From positions 248,001 through 312,000 of the forward strand of contig JADCAS010000005.1 of NCBI GenBank assembly GCA_020401865.1: a stretch of DNA of 64,000 nucleotides. Reading direction: 5' to 3'. Under the pieces are notes generated by a model that was not told where the DNA came from, searched no databases, and saw only the letters and a program-made list of their open reading frames with translations. The DNA is from Phenylobacterium sp. (GTDB lineage Bacteria; Pseudomonadota; Alphaproteobacteria; Caulobacterales; Caulobacteraceae). The translations under genes and the position numbers were made by a program. Of the stretch, positions 1 through 10,585 are shown one piece after another. How positions within the stretch are numbered: the first letter of the stretch is position 1; every line of letters starts with the position of its first letter.

Positions 1-18
1 GACAGAAAGAACCTGGAG

Positions 19-489
19 ATGACATCCTCCCTGACCGTCCGGGCGAACGAAGGCGTGGCGTTTGAGGATGGACCTGACCATGGCCGCATCCTGGTCTTCG
101 GGCGTGAAACGGAAGGCCGCTATGGATTGATGGAGCTGACGCTGGCGCCGCCACTGGCCCATGTCGGGGACGCGCCGCTGAAGCTGGGGCCACATCGTCA
201 CGACCACATCGAGGAGACCTTCCTGGTCCAGTCCGGAAGGCTTCGCTTCCTGCTGGGCGAGGCGGTCTTCGATCTCAACGCCGGGGATTTCGTGCGCGTG
301 CCGCCTGGTGTGCGCCACGGCCTGGCCAATACCGGCGACGCGCCGGTCAGGCTGCTGGTCAGCTTCGTTCCGGGGGGGTTCGAAGAGCTGTTCCTGACCT
401 ACCGGAGCGATCAGGAGCCGCCACCACCGCCGAACGGCTTCATTGAGGCGGCGAGGCGGGACTTCGCCTCAGAGTTCGAAGACGATTGA
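19..489 (+). CDS. Cupin-domain protein
   Basis: A 156-residue protein that is essentially one cupin beta-barrel. The first cupin motif lies around residues 57-73 (PHRHDHIEETFLV), with likely metal ligands His59, His61 and Glu65/66. The second motif follows around residues 94-105 (VPPGVRHGLAN) with His100. The ligand set fits a mononuclear metal site, but small cupins serve as isomerases, dioxygenases or sensors and nothing here selects one. There is no signal peptide, so it is probably cytoplasmic. It converges on pyrG and its upstream neighbour lies outside the window, so context gives no substrate. The fold assignment is firm; the function is unknown. Confidence 0.85.
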   Translation: MTSSLTVRANEGVAFEDGPDHGRILVFGRETEGRYGLMELTLAPPLAHVGDAPLKLGPHRHDHIEETFLVQSGRLRFLLGEAVFDLNAGDFVRVPPGVRHGLANTGDAPVRLLVSFVPGGFEELFLTYRSDQEPPPPPNGFIEAARRDFASEFEDD

Positions 490-503
490 GGGGTTCGCCC
501 CTC
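488..503. terminator. Hairpin between convergent cupin and pyrG genes
   Basis: A perfect GAGGGG / CCCCTC stem with a TTCG tetraloop sits on the cupin stop codon, in the 31-base gap between convergent genes. Neither strand has a clear T-run after the stem, so intrinsic termination is only a possibility. Confidence 0.35.
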
Positions 504-520
504 ACCCCTGACACCCGGAC

Positions 521-2212
<1,692 letters not shown>

Positions 2213-2229
2213 TCACCTGTGGACGAGCG

Positions 2230-2688
2230 TCACTTGCCGCCGTTGGGCGCCGGTGCGGGCGCGGGCTGAGAGGGCGGCGCCTGACCGGACGACGGGGCCG
2301 GAGCGCCGACGAAGGGGTCGGCCAGGCTGGGCCGCGGCGCCTCGAAGGGCGCCGGGGCTGCGCCCGGGGCGGGCGCGGCGGGCGCCTGCTGCTCCTGTTG
2401 CCGCTTGAGCGCCTCGGGCGACAGGCTCTCCACCTTGACACGGTCGACCACGGAGGTGTCCGCGCGTTCGCGCCCGATCAGCAGAGTCAGGGCCAGGCTG
2501 AGGATGAAGAAGGCCGTTCCCAGACCCCAGGTCAGCCGGGTCAGGAGGTCGCCGGCGCCGCGGGCGGTCATGAAACCGGTGGGCCCGCCGCCCATACCCA
2601 GGGCGCCGCCCTCGGAACGCTGGACCAGGACGACGACCGTCAGGCCGACGCCGACGATGATTTGGAGGGTGAGCAGGAGCCCGAGCAT
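2230..2688 (-). CDS. secG: Preprotein translocase subunit SecG
   Basis: Small SecYEG subunit of the inner membrane that helps SecA-driven export. The 152-residue protein has two membrane segments (about residues 2-22 and 50-70) with the family-typical GGALGMGGG loop between them. A long Pro/Ala-rich tail follows, as in other alphaproteobacterial SecG. I start at the ATG at 2688, immediately before MLGLLLTLQ; a 16-codon extension to 2736 adds only polar residues that do not look like a SecG start. It lies between tpiA and pyrG on the same strand, a common alphaproteobacterial arrangement. Confidence 0.93.
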   Translation of the reverse strand: MLGLLLTLQIIVGVGLTVVVLVQRSEGGALGMGGGPTGFMTARGAGDLLTRLTWGLGTAFFILSLALTLLIGRERADTSVVDRVKVESLSPEALKRQQEQQAPAAPAPGAAPAPFEAPRPSLADPFVGAPAPSSGQAPPSQPAPAPAPNGGK

Positions 2689-2799
2689 GGAGGAACCGCA
2701 GGAACTGGCCGCTGTCCGGCCGGGAGAGCGGCTCATCTAACATCGGAGGGGACGGGTTTCCAGTCCGGCGAGGCGAAACCTGCGCCCGACCGTCCCGGC

Positions 2800-3534
2800 T
2801 CAGGCGCCGGCGATGATGCCCAGGAAGTCTGACGCCTTCAGTGACGCACCGCCGACCAGGGCGCCGCCGACCTCGGCCGCAGCGAGGATCTCCGCCGCAT
2901 TGGCGGGCTTGACCGAGCCGCCGTAGAGGATCGGCGCCCGGGCCCCGGCGTCGCCCAGGACGGCGACCAGTTCGGCCCGAATGGCGGCGTGAATCTCGGC
3001 GATCTGGTCCGTGGTGGGGGTCAGCCCCGTGCCGATGGCCCAGACCGGTTCGTAGGCGACGGCGAAGGGCCGCCCGGCGAGGGCGGCCGGCAGGGACCCC
3101 CGGACCTGACCGGTGACGACGGCGATGGCGCGGCCCGCCTCGCGTTCTGCAAGGGTCTCGCCCACGCAGACAATGGGCTCCAGGCCCGCCCGGAGGGCCG
3201 CCTCGACCTTGGCGGCGACCAGGGCGTCGGTCTCTCCGAAGCCCGCGCGGCGCTCAGAGTGCCCGAGGATGACGAGGGTGGCGCCGGCGTCGGCCAGCAT
3301 CTCGGCGGAGACATCCCCCGTGAAGGCCCCGGAAGCCTCGGCCCGGCAGTCCTGACCGCCGACCGCGACAAGGGTCCCGGCAAGGGTCCGGGACATGCGC
3401 TCGACAAGGGTGGCGGGTGGACAGATTCCGACGCGGACGGCGGCGTCGCCAAGGCCCGCGGCGACGGCCTCCGCCTCAACGAGGTCCGCGCTCAGCCCGT
3501 TCATCTTCCAGTTGCCCACGATCAGCTTCTGCAT
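2800..3534 (-). CDS. tpiA: Triosephosphate isomerase
   Basis: Interconverts dihydroxyacetone phosphate and glyceraldehyde 3-phosphate in glycolysis and gluconeogenesis. The 244-residue barrel has the catalytic residues in place: Lys10 (GNWKMNG), His92 (GHSERR) and Glu162 ([10 protein letters not shown]). The start at 3534 is preferred over an upstream in-frame start at 3603 because it begins with the usual [10 protein letters not shown] and has a GAAGGGAG ribosome site just upstream. It is divergent from the ppiD-trp transcription unit and probably leads tpiA-secG-pyrG. Confidence 0.97.
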   Translation of the reverse strand: MQKLIVGNWKMNGLSADLVEAEAVAAGLGDAAVRVGICPPATLVERMSRTLAGTLVAVGGQDCRAEASGAFTGDVSAEMLADAGATLVILGHSERRAGFGETDALVAAKVEAALRAGLEPIVCVGETLAEREAGRAIAVVTGQVRGSLPAALAGRPFAVAYEPVWAIGTGLTPTTDQIAEIHAAIRAELVAVLGDAGARAPILYGGSVKPANAAEILAAAEVGGALVGGASLKASDFLGIIAGA

Positions 3535-3628
3535 GCTGGCTCTCCCTTCGCCGGCTTCCGACGCCACCCGCCGGCGGATACGACACGGCGAGGCGGCTGT
3601 CACCCGACGGATGACCGCCGCCGGCCGC

Positions 3629-3658
3629 TTGCCCCCTTGCGGGCCAACCCTCTATACC
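3629..3658 (+). promoter_or_regulatory. Candidate sigma-70-type promoter for ppiD-trpE
   Basis: TTGCCC (3629-3634) and TATACC (3653-3658) are separated by 18 bases in the divergent gap between tpiA and the ppiD-like gene. The predicted RNA start lies about 35 bases before the ATG at 3701, which has a GGAAGG ribosome site at 3690-3695. This is a by-eye match only. Confidence 0.42.
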
Positions 3659-3700
3659 CGGCGCTGAAACGCGCCCGGTTTGCGGGCCTGGAAGGATTTC

Positions 3701-5617
3701 ATGCTCGCCCACATCCGCGCCTTCGCAAAGTCCTGGGTCGCCGCCGTCCTGATCGGCCTCCTGATCCTGAGCTTCGCGGTCTTCGGCGTCAGTGACGTCT
3801 TCAAGACCCGGGCCCAGAACGAGGTGGTCCACGCCGGGAACCGGAGCGTCACGACCGAGGAGTTTCGCGCCGAGTTCGACCGGGCCAAGCAGAACCTCGA
3901 GCAGCAGAACGGCCAGCAGATCAGCAACGAATTGGCGGTGGAGAACCGCTTCGATGCGCGGGTCCTGGAGATGCTGGCCGACCGCGAGGCCATGGCCGCG
4001 CTGATCGAAAAGATCGGCCTGCGGCCAGCCGACGCCCTGATCACCCGGGAGATCCAGAAGATCCCGGCCTTCTTCGACCAGGTGTCAGGCCGCTTCGACA
4101 AGCGTCTCTACGAGGAGGCCCTGGCGCGCAACAAGCTGACGGCGCCGCAGTTCGAGCAGAGCGTCCGCGACGAGATCGCCCAGTCCCACCTGGCCGCCGG
4201 TCTGGTGGACGGCCTGCGCCCGCCCCGGGCCTTTGGCGCCCTGGCGGTCGTATTCGCCCAGGAATCCCGCGACCTGGCGGTGTTCAATGTCGGACCCGGC
4301 GCGGTCGAGGCGCCCAAGCCGCCGACCGACGCCCAGCTGACCGAGTTCATGAAGGCCAACGCCGAGCGCCTGATGCGGCCGGAGTTCCGCATCCTGAGCG
4401 TGGTGCGGTTCAGCTCCGCCCAGGTGGCCGGAAGGGTGACGGTCTCCGAAGCCGATATCCGCAAGCAGTTTGATTTCAGGAAGGACTCCCTCAACCAGCC
4501 GGAGACCCGCTCTCTCGTGCAGATTCCGGCCCGTGACGCCGGGACGGCGCGGTCCGTGGCCGACCGGCTGGCGAAGGGCGAGGACCCGGCCGCGGTCGCC
4601 CGCTCGGCGGGCGTCGAGCCGGTATTCTACGTCGACAAGCCCCGAACGGCGGTGGTGGACGCCAAGGCCGGAGAGGCCGCCTTCGCCATGGCTCGGGGTG
4701 AGGTCCGGACGGTCCAGGGCGACCTCGGTCTGGCGGTCATCAGGGTGACCGGAATCACCCCTGGCAGGATCGTCACCCTCGAGGAGATCCGGCCGATGCT
4801 GGAGGCCGAAGCGCGCAAGACCGCTGCGGCCGAGAAGGTCTACGAGATCAGCCAGGCCTATGACGACGCCCACGCCGGCGGCGCCAACCTGGACGAGGCC
4901 GCCGCCAAGGCGGGCGTGCCGGTGATCACCCTGGGCCCAGTGGCCGAACAGGGCTTTGACCCCACCGGCAAGCCGGTTGCGGGCTTGTCCGCCAAGCTGG
5001 TGCAGACCGCCTTCCGTCTGCCTGAGGGCGGGGAAAGCCAGATCGAGGAGGAGAGCCCGGGAGAGTCCTATGCAGTGCGGGTCGACAAGGTGATCCCAAG
5101 GACCCTTCCCCCCCTGGCCGAGGTGCGCCAGCCGCTCGCGCAGGCATGGATGAACCAGGAGATGGCCAAGCGGCTGCGCGCAAAGGCCGAGTCCCTTGCC
5201 GAGCGGGTGCGCAAGGGCGAGAGCCTGGACACGGTCGCCGCCTCCATCGGCGCCAAGCCCGGGCGCGTGGCCGGCCTGACCCGCCAGGGCGCGGCGCAGG
5301 GCGGTCCCCTGTCTCAGGAGGGCTTTGCAGAGGCCTTCGGAGCCGCAAAGGGCGGGGTCTTCCTGGCGGCCAACCCGACCGCCTTCGCCATCACTATCGG
5401 GCGGGTCGAGGCGATCTCACCCCCCTCCGCTGCGGAGAACGCCCGTTCTGTGGAACAGGTCCGGCCGCAGCTGGGCATGACCCTGTTCAGCGAGATCGGC
5501 GCCCAGATGCCGCGCTATGCGCGCGCGGCGCTGAAGGTGCGGACCGCACCGGACCTTGCCCGCCAGTCCCTCGGGATCGAGACGCCCAAGGCCGGGAATG
5601 AGGCGTCCGGCAAGTGA
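3701..5617 (+). CDS. ppiD: Membrane-anchored peptidyl-prolyl isomerase (PpiD/SurA type)
   Basis: Predicted periplasmic chaperone-isomerase that helps newly exported proteins fold. It has 638 residues. The N-terminal membrane anchor is at about residues 9-30 (KSWVAAVLIGLLILSFAVFG). A SurA-N-like helical region follows to about 230, then a divergent parvulin/rotamase region around 255-370 and another helical domain. This is the PpiD architecture; the parvulin active-site motif is not sharp, so catalysis is uncertain. The ATG at 3701 follows a GGAAGG site; a TTG at 3680 would add seven residues. It ends in a GTGA overlap with trpE, so the two are translationally linked, a surprising pairing of a foldase with tryptophan synthesis. 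Confidence 0.88.
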   Translation: MLAHIRAFAKSWVAAVLIGLLILSFAVFGVSDVFKTRAQNEVVHAGNRSVTTEEFRAEFDRAKQNLEQQNGQQISNELAVENRFDARVLEMLADREAMAALIEKIGLRPADALITREIQKIPAFFDQVSGRFDKRLYEEALARNKLTAPQFEQSVRDEIAQSHLAAGLVDGLRPPRAFGALAVVFAQESRDLAVFNVGPGAVEAPKPPTDAQLTEFMKANAERLMRPEFRILSVVRFSSAQVAGRVTVSEADIRKQFDFRKDSLNQPETRSLVQIPARDAGTARSVADRLAKGEDPAAVARSAGVEPVFYVDKPRTAVVDAKAGEAAFAMARGEVRTVQGDLGLAVIRVTGITPGRIVTLEEIRPMLEAEARKTAAAEKVYEISQAYDDAHAGGANLDEAAAKAGVPVITLGPVAEQGFDPTGKPVAGLSAKLVQTAFRLPEGGESQIEEESPGESYAVRVDKVIPRTLPPLAEVRQPLAQAWMNQEMAKRLRAKAESLAERVRKGESLDTVAASIGAKPGRVAGLTRQGAAQGGPLSQEGFAEAFGAAKGGVFLAANPTAFAITIGRVEAISPPSAAENARSVEQVRPQLGMTLFSEIGAQMPRYARAALKVRTAPDLARQSLGIETPKAGNEASGK

Positions 5618-7146
5618 CCCTCGAGCCTGGCTTCCAGACCTTTTCCGGGATCTACGAGGCCGGTCGCGCCCAGGTGGTCTGGACCCGGCTGATCGATGAC
5701 CTGGAGACTCCCGTCTCAGCCTACCTGAAGATCGGAAACGGCCGGCCCTACGCCTTCCTTTTCGAAAGCGTCGAGGGCGGCGCCTGGCGGGGCCGGTACT
5801 CGGTGATCGCCCTGAATCCCGACCTGGTCTGGCGCTGCCGGGGGGATGTCGCCGAGATCGCCGAAGGTGAAGACATCGCGGGCGGGCGGTTCACGACCCA
5901 GCCGGGCGGCGCCCTGGACTCCCTGCGCGACCTTGTGGCCGCTTCGCGGCTTGATCTGCCCCCTGGCCTGCCGCCCATGGCGGCCGGCGTCTTCGGCGCC
6001 TTGGGCTACGATATGGTGCGGCTCGTCGAGCGCCTGCCTAAGGTCAACCCGGACACCATGGGCCTGCCAGATGCGGTGATGATCCGCCCCTCCGTGGTGG
6101 CGGTGTTCGACGGCATCGCCCAGGAGATTCTGCTGGCGACCACTGTTCGGCCCTCGGCGCTGACGGCGGAGGGGGCCTGGGCCGCCGCCCGCGCCCGCCT
6201 GGAGGCCGTACGCCTCGACCTGATCGCCCCCGCGCCCCCGCCAGCCGGCGGGACGAGCCCGGAGCCCGACCGCTTCACCACCCCGGTGAGCCGCGAGGAC
6301 TACCGGACCATCGTCGATCGGGCGAAGGCCTACATCGCCGCCGGGGACATCTTCCAGGTGGTGCCCAGCCACAGGTTCCGGGCGCCCTTTCCGCACGATC
6401 CCTTCGCCCTGTATCGTTCGCTGCGGCGGACCAACCCCTCGCCCTTCCTGTTCTACCTGAACTTCGGTGACTTCCAGCTGGCGGGTTCCTCGCCGGAGAT
6501 CCTCGTCCGGCTGCGGGACGGCAAGATCACCATCCGCCCGATCGCCGGGACGCGGCCCCGGGGCGCGACCCCCGAGGAGGACCTGGCCCTGGAGGCCGAA
6601 CTGCTGGCTGATCCGAAGGAGCGGGCCGAGCACCTGATGCTGCTGGACCTGGGCCGCAACGACGTCGGCCGGGTCGCGATGCTGAACGCCGCCGGCGCCA
6701 ATGCGCCCTCGCCCCGGGCGGCGGGGCCCCACGTGCGGGTCACGGCCAGCTTCTTCGTGGAACGCTACAGCCACGTCATGCACCTGGTCTCGAATGTCGA
6801 GGGCGATGCGCCGGAGGGGCTGGACCCGGTCGACGTGCTGATGGCCGCCCTGCCCGCCGGGACCCTTTCGGGAGCCCCCAAGGTGCGGGCTATGGAGATC
6901 ATCGACGAACTGGAGATCGAGAAGCGCGGCGTCGCCTACGCCGGGGCCGCGGGCTATTTCGGCGCCGACGGGTCGGTGGACACCTGCATCGTCCTGCGCA
7001 CCGCCTGCTTCAAGGACGGGATCATGCACATCCAGGCGGGCGGCGGCGTGGTGGCCGACAGCGACGCCGACGCCGAGTATGACGAAACCCTGCACAAGGC
7101 CCGCGCCCTGCGGCGGGCCGCAGAGGAAGCCTGGCGCTTCGTCTGA
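5614..7146 (+). CDS. trpE: Anthranilate synthase component I
   Basis: Chorismate plus glutamine to anthranilate, the first committed step of tryptophan synthesis, with TrpG as the amidotransferase partner. The 510-residue length is normal for the unfused enzyme. The N-terminal regulatory segment carries FLFESVEGG, the position of the tryptophan-binding LLES motif. The C-terminal chorismate-binding domain shows IAGTRPRG, LLDLGRNDVGRV, LPAGTLSGAPK and IQAGGGVVADSD. It starts with GTG at 5614 overlapping the upstream stop. TrpG begins 273 bases downstream after a small opposite-strand ORF. Confidence 0.97.
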   Translation: MTLEPGFQTFSGIYEAGRAQVVWTRLIDDLETPVSAYLKIGNGRPYAFLFESVEGGAWRGRYSVIALNPDLVWRCRGDVAEIAEGEDIAGGRFTTQPGGALDSLRDLVAASRLDLPPGLPPMAAGVFGALGYDMVRLVERLPKVNPDTMGLPDAVMIRPSVVAVFDGIAQEILLATTVRPSALTAEGAWAAARARLEAVRLDLIAPAPPPAGGTSPEPDRFTTPVSREDYRTIVDRAKAYIAAGDIFQVVPSHRFRAPFPHDPFALYRSLRRTNPSPFLFYLNFGDFQLAGSSPEILVRLRDGKITIRPIAGTRPRGATPEEDLALEAELLADPKERAEHLMLLDLGRNDVGRVAMLNAAGANAPSPRAAGPHVRVTASFFVERYSHVMHLVSNVEGDAPEGLDPVDVLMAALPAGTLSGAPKVRAMEIIDELEIEKRGVAYAGAAGYFGADGSVDTCIVLRTACFKDGIMHIQAGGGVVADSDADAEYDETLHKARALRRAAEEAWRFV

Positions 7147-7163
7147 CCCCTGACCGCGACTCT

Positions 7164-7343
7164 TCAGGGCCCCGGGGCGAGGATGACCGCCGCAGCCAGG
7201 GCCAAAGCGGTCGCTGCGGCGAAGGCGGCGGCGGCGAGGGCCGCCCAGGCGCCGTCGGTTCGCTGCGGGCTCTCGAGCAGGGCCTTGGCCCTGGCCATCT
7301 CGTCGGGGCTGATCGCCCCCCGCGGGGAATCATCTTCAACCAT
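7164..7343 (-). CDS. Small predicted membrane protein inside the trp cluster
   Basis: A 59-residue ORF on the strand opposite trpE and trpG, filling most of the gap between them. An acidic, charged N-terminal half (about residues 1-30, with SPDEMARAKALLE) is followed by one Ala-rich hydrophobic segment at about 34-56, typical of a tail-anchored small protein. ATG at 7343 has GAGG about 9 bases upstream; a TTG two codons earlier is less likely. It is not an obvious shadow because no gene lies opposite it. The family is not recognised. A low-complexity Ala-rich tail could arise by chance at this GC, so support is moderate. Confidence 0.55.
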   Translation of the reverse strand: MVEDDSPRGAISPDEMARAKALLESPQRTDGAWAALAAAAFAAATALALAAAVILAPGP

Positions 7344-7419
7344 GCCCAAGCCTCACTCGGGACACGCCCCGTGACAATCGGGCTTTCCCTCTCGCGCCGG
7401 TTTCAATAGGGACAGGGCC

Positions 7420-8001
7420 ATGATCCTGGTGATCGATAACTACGACAGCTTCACCTACAACCTGGTTCACTACCTGAACGAACTGGGGGCGGAGACGCGC
7501 GTCCACCGCAATGACGATCTGAGCGTCGAGGCGGCCCTGGGGCTTCGGCCCGACGCGGTCCTCCTGTCCCCGGGCCCCTGTTCGCCGGACGAGGCCGGGA
7601 TCTGCCTCGAGCTCCTGCGCCGCGCGCCGGACGACCTGCCTATCCTGGGGGTCTGCCTGGGGCATCAGTCCATTGGTCAGGCCTTCGGCGGCCGGGTGGT
7701 GCGGGCCAAGGCGCTGATGCATGGCAAGACCAGCGCGATACGCCATGGTGGAAAGGGGGTCTTCGCCGACCTTCCCAATCCCTTCACGGCCACGCGCTAT
7801 CACAGCCTGGCGGTGGAACAGTCCAGCCTGCCGGAGGCCCTCGAGGCGACCGCCTGGACCGACGACGGCGAGATCATGGGCCTGCAGCATCGGACCCGGC
7901 CCATCCATGGTGTCCAGTTCCACCCGGAGTCCATCGCCACCGAGGGCGGCCACAAGCTGCTGGGCAACTTCCTGGAACTGGCGGCCCGGGCCCGTGTCTG
8001 A
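7420..8001 (+). CDS. trpG: Anthranilate synthase component II (glutamine amidotransferase)
   Basis: Supplies ammonia from glutamine to TrpE. The 193-residue class I amidotransferase has nucleophile Cys79 in [15 protein letters not shown] and the His168/Glu170 pair in [11 protein letters not shown]. Family features [17 protein letters not shown] and LSPGPCSP are also present. The family can also serve p-aminobenzoate synthesis (PabA), so a dual role is possible, but its place directly before trpD and trpC favours tryptophan. It overlaps trpD by 8 bases. Confidence 0.95.
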   Translation: MILVIDNYDSFTYNLVHYLNELGAETRVHRNDDLSVEAALGLRPDAVLLSPGPCSPDEAGICLELLRRAPDDLPILGVCLGHQSIGQAFGGRVVRAKALMHGKTSAIRHGGKGVFADLPNPFTATRYHSLAVEQSSLPEALEATAWTDDGEIMGLQHRTRPIHGVQFHPESIATEGGHKLLGNFLELAARARV

Positions 8002-9010
8002 GACCTTCCGCCCCCTTCTGGGCCGCCTCGTCGCAGGCGAAGTCCTGGGCGGCGCCGAGGCCGAGGCCTTCTTCGCCGCCTGCCTGAAGGGCGAACCCTC
8101 CCCCGCCCAGGTTGGCGCCGCCCTGACCGCCCTTCGGATGCGCGGCGAGACCCCCGGTGAAATCGCCGCCGGGGCGCGGGCCATGCGCGCCGCCGCCGTG
8201 CGGCTGGAGACGCCGTTTTCCACCCTCGATGTCTGCGGCACCGGCGGCGACGGACTGCACACCCTCAACGTCTCCACCGCCGTGGCCTTCGTGGCCGCGG
8301 GCGGCGGGGTGAAGGTGGCCAAGCACGGCAACCGGGCGCTGTCGTCGAAGTCCGGGACCGCCGACGTCCTGGCCGCCCTGGGCGTCGACATCGAGGCGCG
8401 GCCGGATCGCCAGCTGAAGGCGCTAGAGGAGGCCGGCGTCTGTTTTCTTTTCGCCCAGGCCCACCACGGCGCCATGCGACACGTCTCGCCCATCCGGGCG
8501 GAGCTGGGCTTTCGGACCCTCTTCAACCTGCTCGGACCCCTGACCAATCCCGCCGGCGCTTCCCGCCAGGTGCTGGGCGTGTTCGACCGGGCCTGGCTGG
8601 AACCCGTGGCGGAGGTCCTGCGGGACCTGGGCTCGGAACGCGCCTGGGTGGTGCACGGCCAGGGGATGGACGAACTGACCACCACAGGCGAGACCGAGGT
8701 GGTGGAGCTGAAGGACGGCGCCCTCAGGCGCTTTGCGGTTCGCCCTTCAGAAGCTGGCCTCCCCGAGGGACGGCTGGAGGACCTGGTCGGGGGCGACCCC
8801 CAGCATAACGCTGAGGCCCTGCGCGCCCTGCTTTCCGGTGCGCCCGGCGCCTATCGCCACATCGTGCTCCTGAACGCCGCGGCGGCCTTCCTGGTGGCCG
8901 ACCGGGTGCGGACCCTCGCCGAAGGCGTCGGACTTGCAGGCCAGGTGATCGACGATGGCCGTGCGCTGGCGGCCCTGGACACCCTGGTGCGGATCTCGAA
9001 CGGCCGATGA
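7994..9010 (+). CDS. trpD: Anthranilate phosphoribosyltransferase
   Basis: Transfers phosphoribose from PRPP to anthranilate, second step of tryptophan synthesis. The 338-residue protein has the PRPP/pyrophosphate loop [15 protein letters not shown] (about residues 80-94), [12 protein letters not shown] and the C-terminal [11 protein letters not shown] region. The GTG at 7994 gives [11 protein letters not shown] as N-terminus; the same frame stays open far upstream inside trpG, but that part is trpG read in another frame. It overlaps trpG by 8 bases and trpC by 4 (ATGA). Confidence 0.96.
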   Translation: MSETFRPLLGRLVAGEVLGGAEAEAFFAACLKGEPSPAQVGAALTALRMRGETPGEIAAGARAMRAAAVRLETPFSTLDVCGTGGDGLHTLNVSTAVAFVAAGGGVKVAKHGNRALSSKSGTADVLAALGVDIEARPDRQLKALEEAGVCFLFAQAHHGAMRHVSPIRAELGFRTLFNLLGPLTNPAGASRQVLGVFDRAWLEPVAEVLRDLGSERAWVVHGQGMDELTTTGETEVVELKDGALRRFAVRPSEAGLPEGRLEDLVGGDPQHNAEALRALLSGAPGAYRHIVLLNAAAAFLVADRVRTLAEGVGLAGQVIDDGRALAALDTLVRISNGR

Positions 9011-9798
9011 CCGATATCCTCGCCCAGATCGCAGACTACAAGCGCGTCGACGTCGCCGGCCGCAAGGCGGCGCGCCCACAAGCTCAGGTTGAGGCGGCTG
9101 CAGCGTCCGCCACCCCAACCCGGGGCTTCGCCACCGCCCTCTCGGCCAGGGCATCCTCGGGTCATCTGGCCCTGATCGCCGAGATCAAGAAGGCTTCACC
9201 CTCCAAGGGGCTGATCCGGGCCGATTTCGATCCCCCGGCCCTGGCCCGCGCCTATGCCGAGGGCGGCGCCGCCTGCCTGTCGGTGCTGACTGACGGGCCA
9301 AGCTTCCAGGGTGACGACGCCGACCTCGTCGCTGCCCGCGCCGCGGTCACCCTCCCCTGCCTGCGCAAGGACTTCCTGGTCGATCCCTGGCAGGTCGCCG
9401 AGTCCCGGGCGCTCGGGGCCGACGCCATCCTGGTGATTCTGGCCATGGTGGACGACATTCTGGCCGCCGAGCTGCTGTCAGAAGCCGCGCGACTCGGCAT
9501 GGACGCCCTGGTCGAGGTGCATGATGAGGCCGAGATGGGCCGGGCGGGCCGGTTGGGCGCCCGACTGGTGGGGGTCAACAACCGAAACCTCAGAACCTTC
9601 GTCACCGACCTGGCCGTCACTGAAAGACTTGCCGCGCAGAGGCCTGAAAACGCTCAGCTTGTGACGGAAAGCGGCATCTTCACCCGGGCGGACGCCGAGC
9701 GTTTGTCGCACTCCGGCGCGGTCGCCATGCTGGTCGGTGAGAGCCTCATGCGGCAACCGGACGTCACGGCGGCCTCGCGCGACCTGCTGGGCGGCTGA
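9007..9798 (+). CDS. trpC: Indole-3-glycerol-phosphate synthase
   Basis: Closes the indole ring from carboxyphenylamino-deoxyribulose phosphate. The 263-residue barrel carries [14 protein letters not shown] (catalytic lysine region), [33 protein letters not shown] and [11 protein letters not shown] in normal order. It is not fused to TrpF, and trpF, trpB and trpA are absent from the window, so the pathway is split over at least two loci. The ATG overlaps the trpD stop. It is the last trp gene; lexA follows after a 91-base gap with its own control region. Confidence 0.97.
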   Translation: MTDILAQIADYKRVDVAGRKAARPQAQVEAAAASATPTRGFATALSARASSGHLALIAEIKKASPSKGLIRADFDPPALARAYAEGGAACLSVLTDGPSFQGDDADLVAARAAVTLPCLRKDFLVDPWQVAESRALGADAILVILAMVDDILAAELLSEAARLGMDALVEVHDEAEMGRAGRLGARLVGVNNRNLRTFVTDLAVTERLAAQRPENAQLVTESGIFTRADAERLSHSGAVAMLVGESLMRQPDVTAASRDLLGG

Positions 9799-9816
9799 GC
9801 CCCTCCAGCGGGTCGC

Positions 9817-9822
9817 TTGACA
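9817..9822 (+). promoter_or_regulatory. -35 element of lexA promoter
   Basis: TTGACA, a perfect -35 consensus, lies in the gap before lexA. No strong -10 is visible at 16-18 bases; whatever serves overlaps the LexA box at 9831-9845, consistent with repression by blocking RNA polymerase. Confidence 0.5.
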
Positions 9823-9830
9823 ATCCGAAA

Positions 9831-9845
9831 GAACACCTTGAGAAC
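9831..9845. promoter_or_regulatory. LexA (SOS) box of lexA
   Basis: GAACACCTTGAGAAC is an exact GAAC-N7-GAAC, the established alphaproteobacterial LexA operator. It lies 45 bases before the lexA start and 8 bases after the TTGACA. Autorepression of lexA is the standard arrangement. Confidence 0.92.
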
Positions 9846-9889
9846 ACGCTCAAGAGTTGTTGCTTTGTTCCCTGGAGGGGGCTCCGGAT

Positions 9890-10585
9890 ATGCTCACGCG
9901 CAAGCAGCACGAGCTGCTCATGTTCATCCACGAACGCATCAAGGAAACGGGGGTTTCCCCCTCGTTTGACGAGATGAAGGACGCCCTCGACCTGGCGTCC
10001 AAGTCCGGCATCCACCGGCTGATCACGGCCCTGGAGGAACGGGGATTCCTGCGCCGCCTGCCGCACCGGGCCCGCGCCCTGGAGGTGGTCAAGCTGCCGC
10101 AACAGGCGACAACCTCCGCGCCGCCCAAGGGACGCGGACCCGCCCGTCTTTCCGTGGTCGAGCCGGGCGATCCGCCCCTCGTCCCCGTGGCCGCCAACGA
10201 TACCCGTGAACTGTCGGTCCTCGGCAGAATCGCCGCTGGCACGCCCATCGAGGCGATCCAGCAGGAGCGGGACCGAATGCATGTCCCGGAGGCGATCCTT
10301 GGGTCCGGCGAGCACTTCGTTTTGGAGGTCCAGGGCGACTCCATGATCAACGCCGGCATCCTCGACGGCGACAAGGTCGTGATCCGCCGAACCGACTCCG
10401 CCAACTCAGGCGACATCGTGGTCGCCCTGGTCATGGGCGAGGAAGCCACCCTGAAACGCCTGCGGCGGCGCGGCGCCTCCATCGCCCTGGAGGCGGCCAA
10501 CCCCGCCTACGAAACCCGCATCTTCGGGCCGGACCAGGTCGAGGTGCAGGGCAAGCTCGTCGGTTTGATCCGCGCCTACCACTAG
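9890..10585 (+). CDS. lexA: LexA repressor / SOS regulator
   Basis: Represses SOS genes and self-cleaves when RecA filaments form. The 231-residue protein has an N-terminal winged HTH ([17 protein letters not shown], residues 1-65) and a C-terminal S24 peptidase domain. The cleavage bond is Ala116-Gly117 in GRIAAGTP, the nucleophile Ser151 is in VQGDSMI and the general base is Lys189 in EATLKRL. The start at 9890 is chosen over 9857 because it gives the family N-terminus. It ends in CTAG, which also holds the comEC stop on the other strand. A LexA box lies in its promoter. Confidence 0.98.
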   Translation: MLTRKQHELLMFIHERIKETGVSPSFDEMKDALDLASKSGIHRLITALEERGFLRRLPHRARALEVVKLPQQATTSAPPKGRGPARLSVVEPGDPPLVPVAANDTRELSVLGRIAAGTPIEAIQQERDRMHVPEAILGSGEHFVLEVQGDSMINAGILDGDKVVIRRTDSANSGDIVVALVMGEEATLKRLRRRGASIALEAANPAYETRIFGPDQVEVQGKLVGLIRAYH

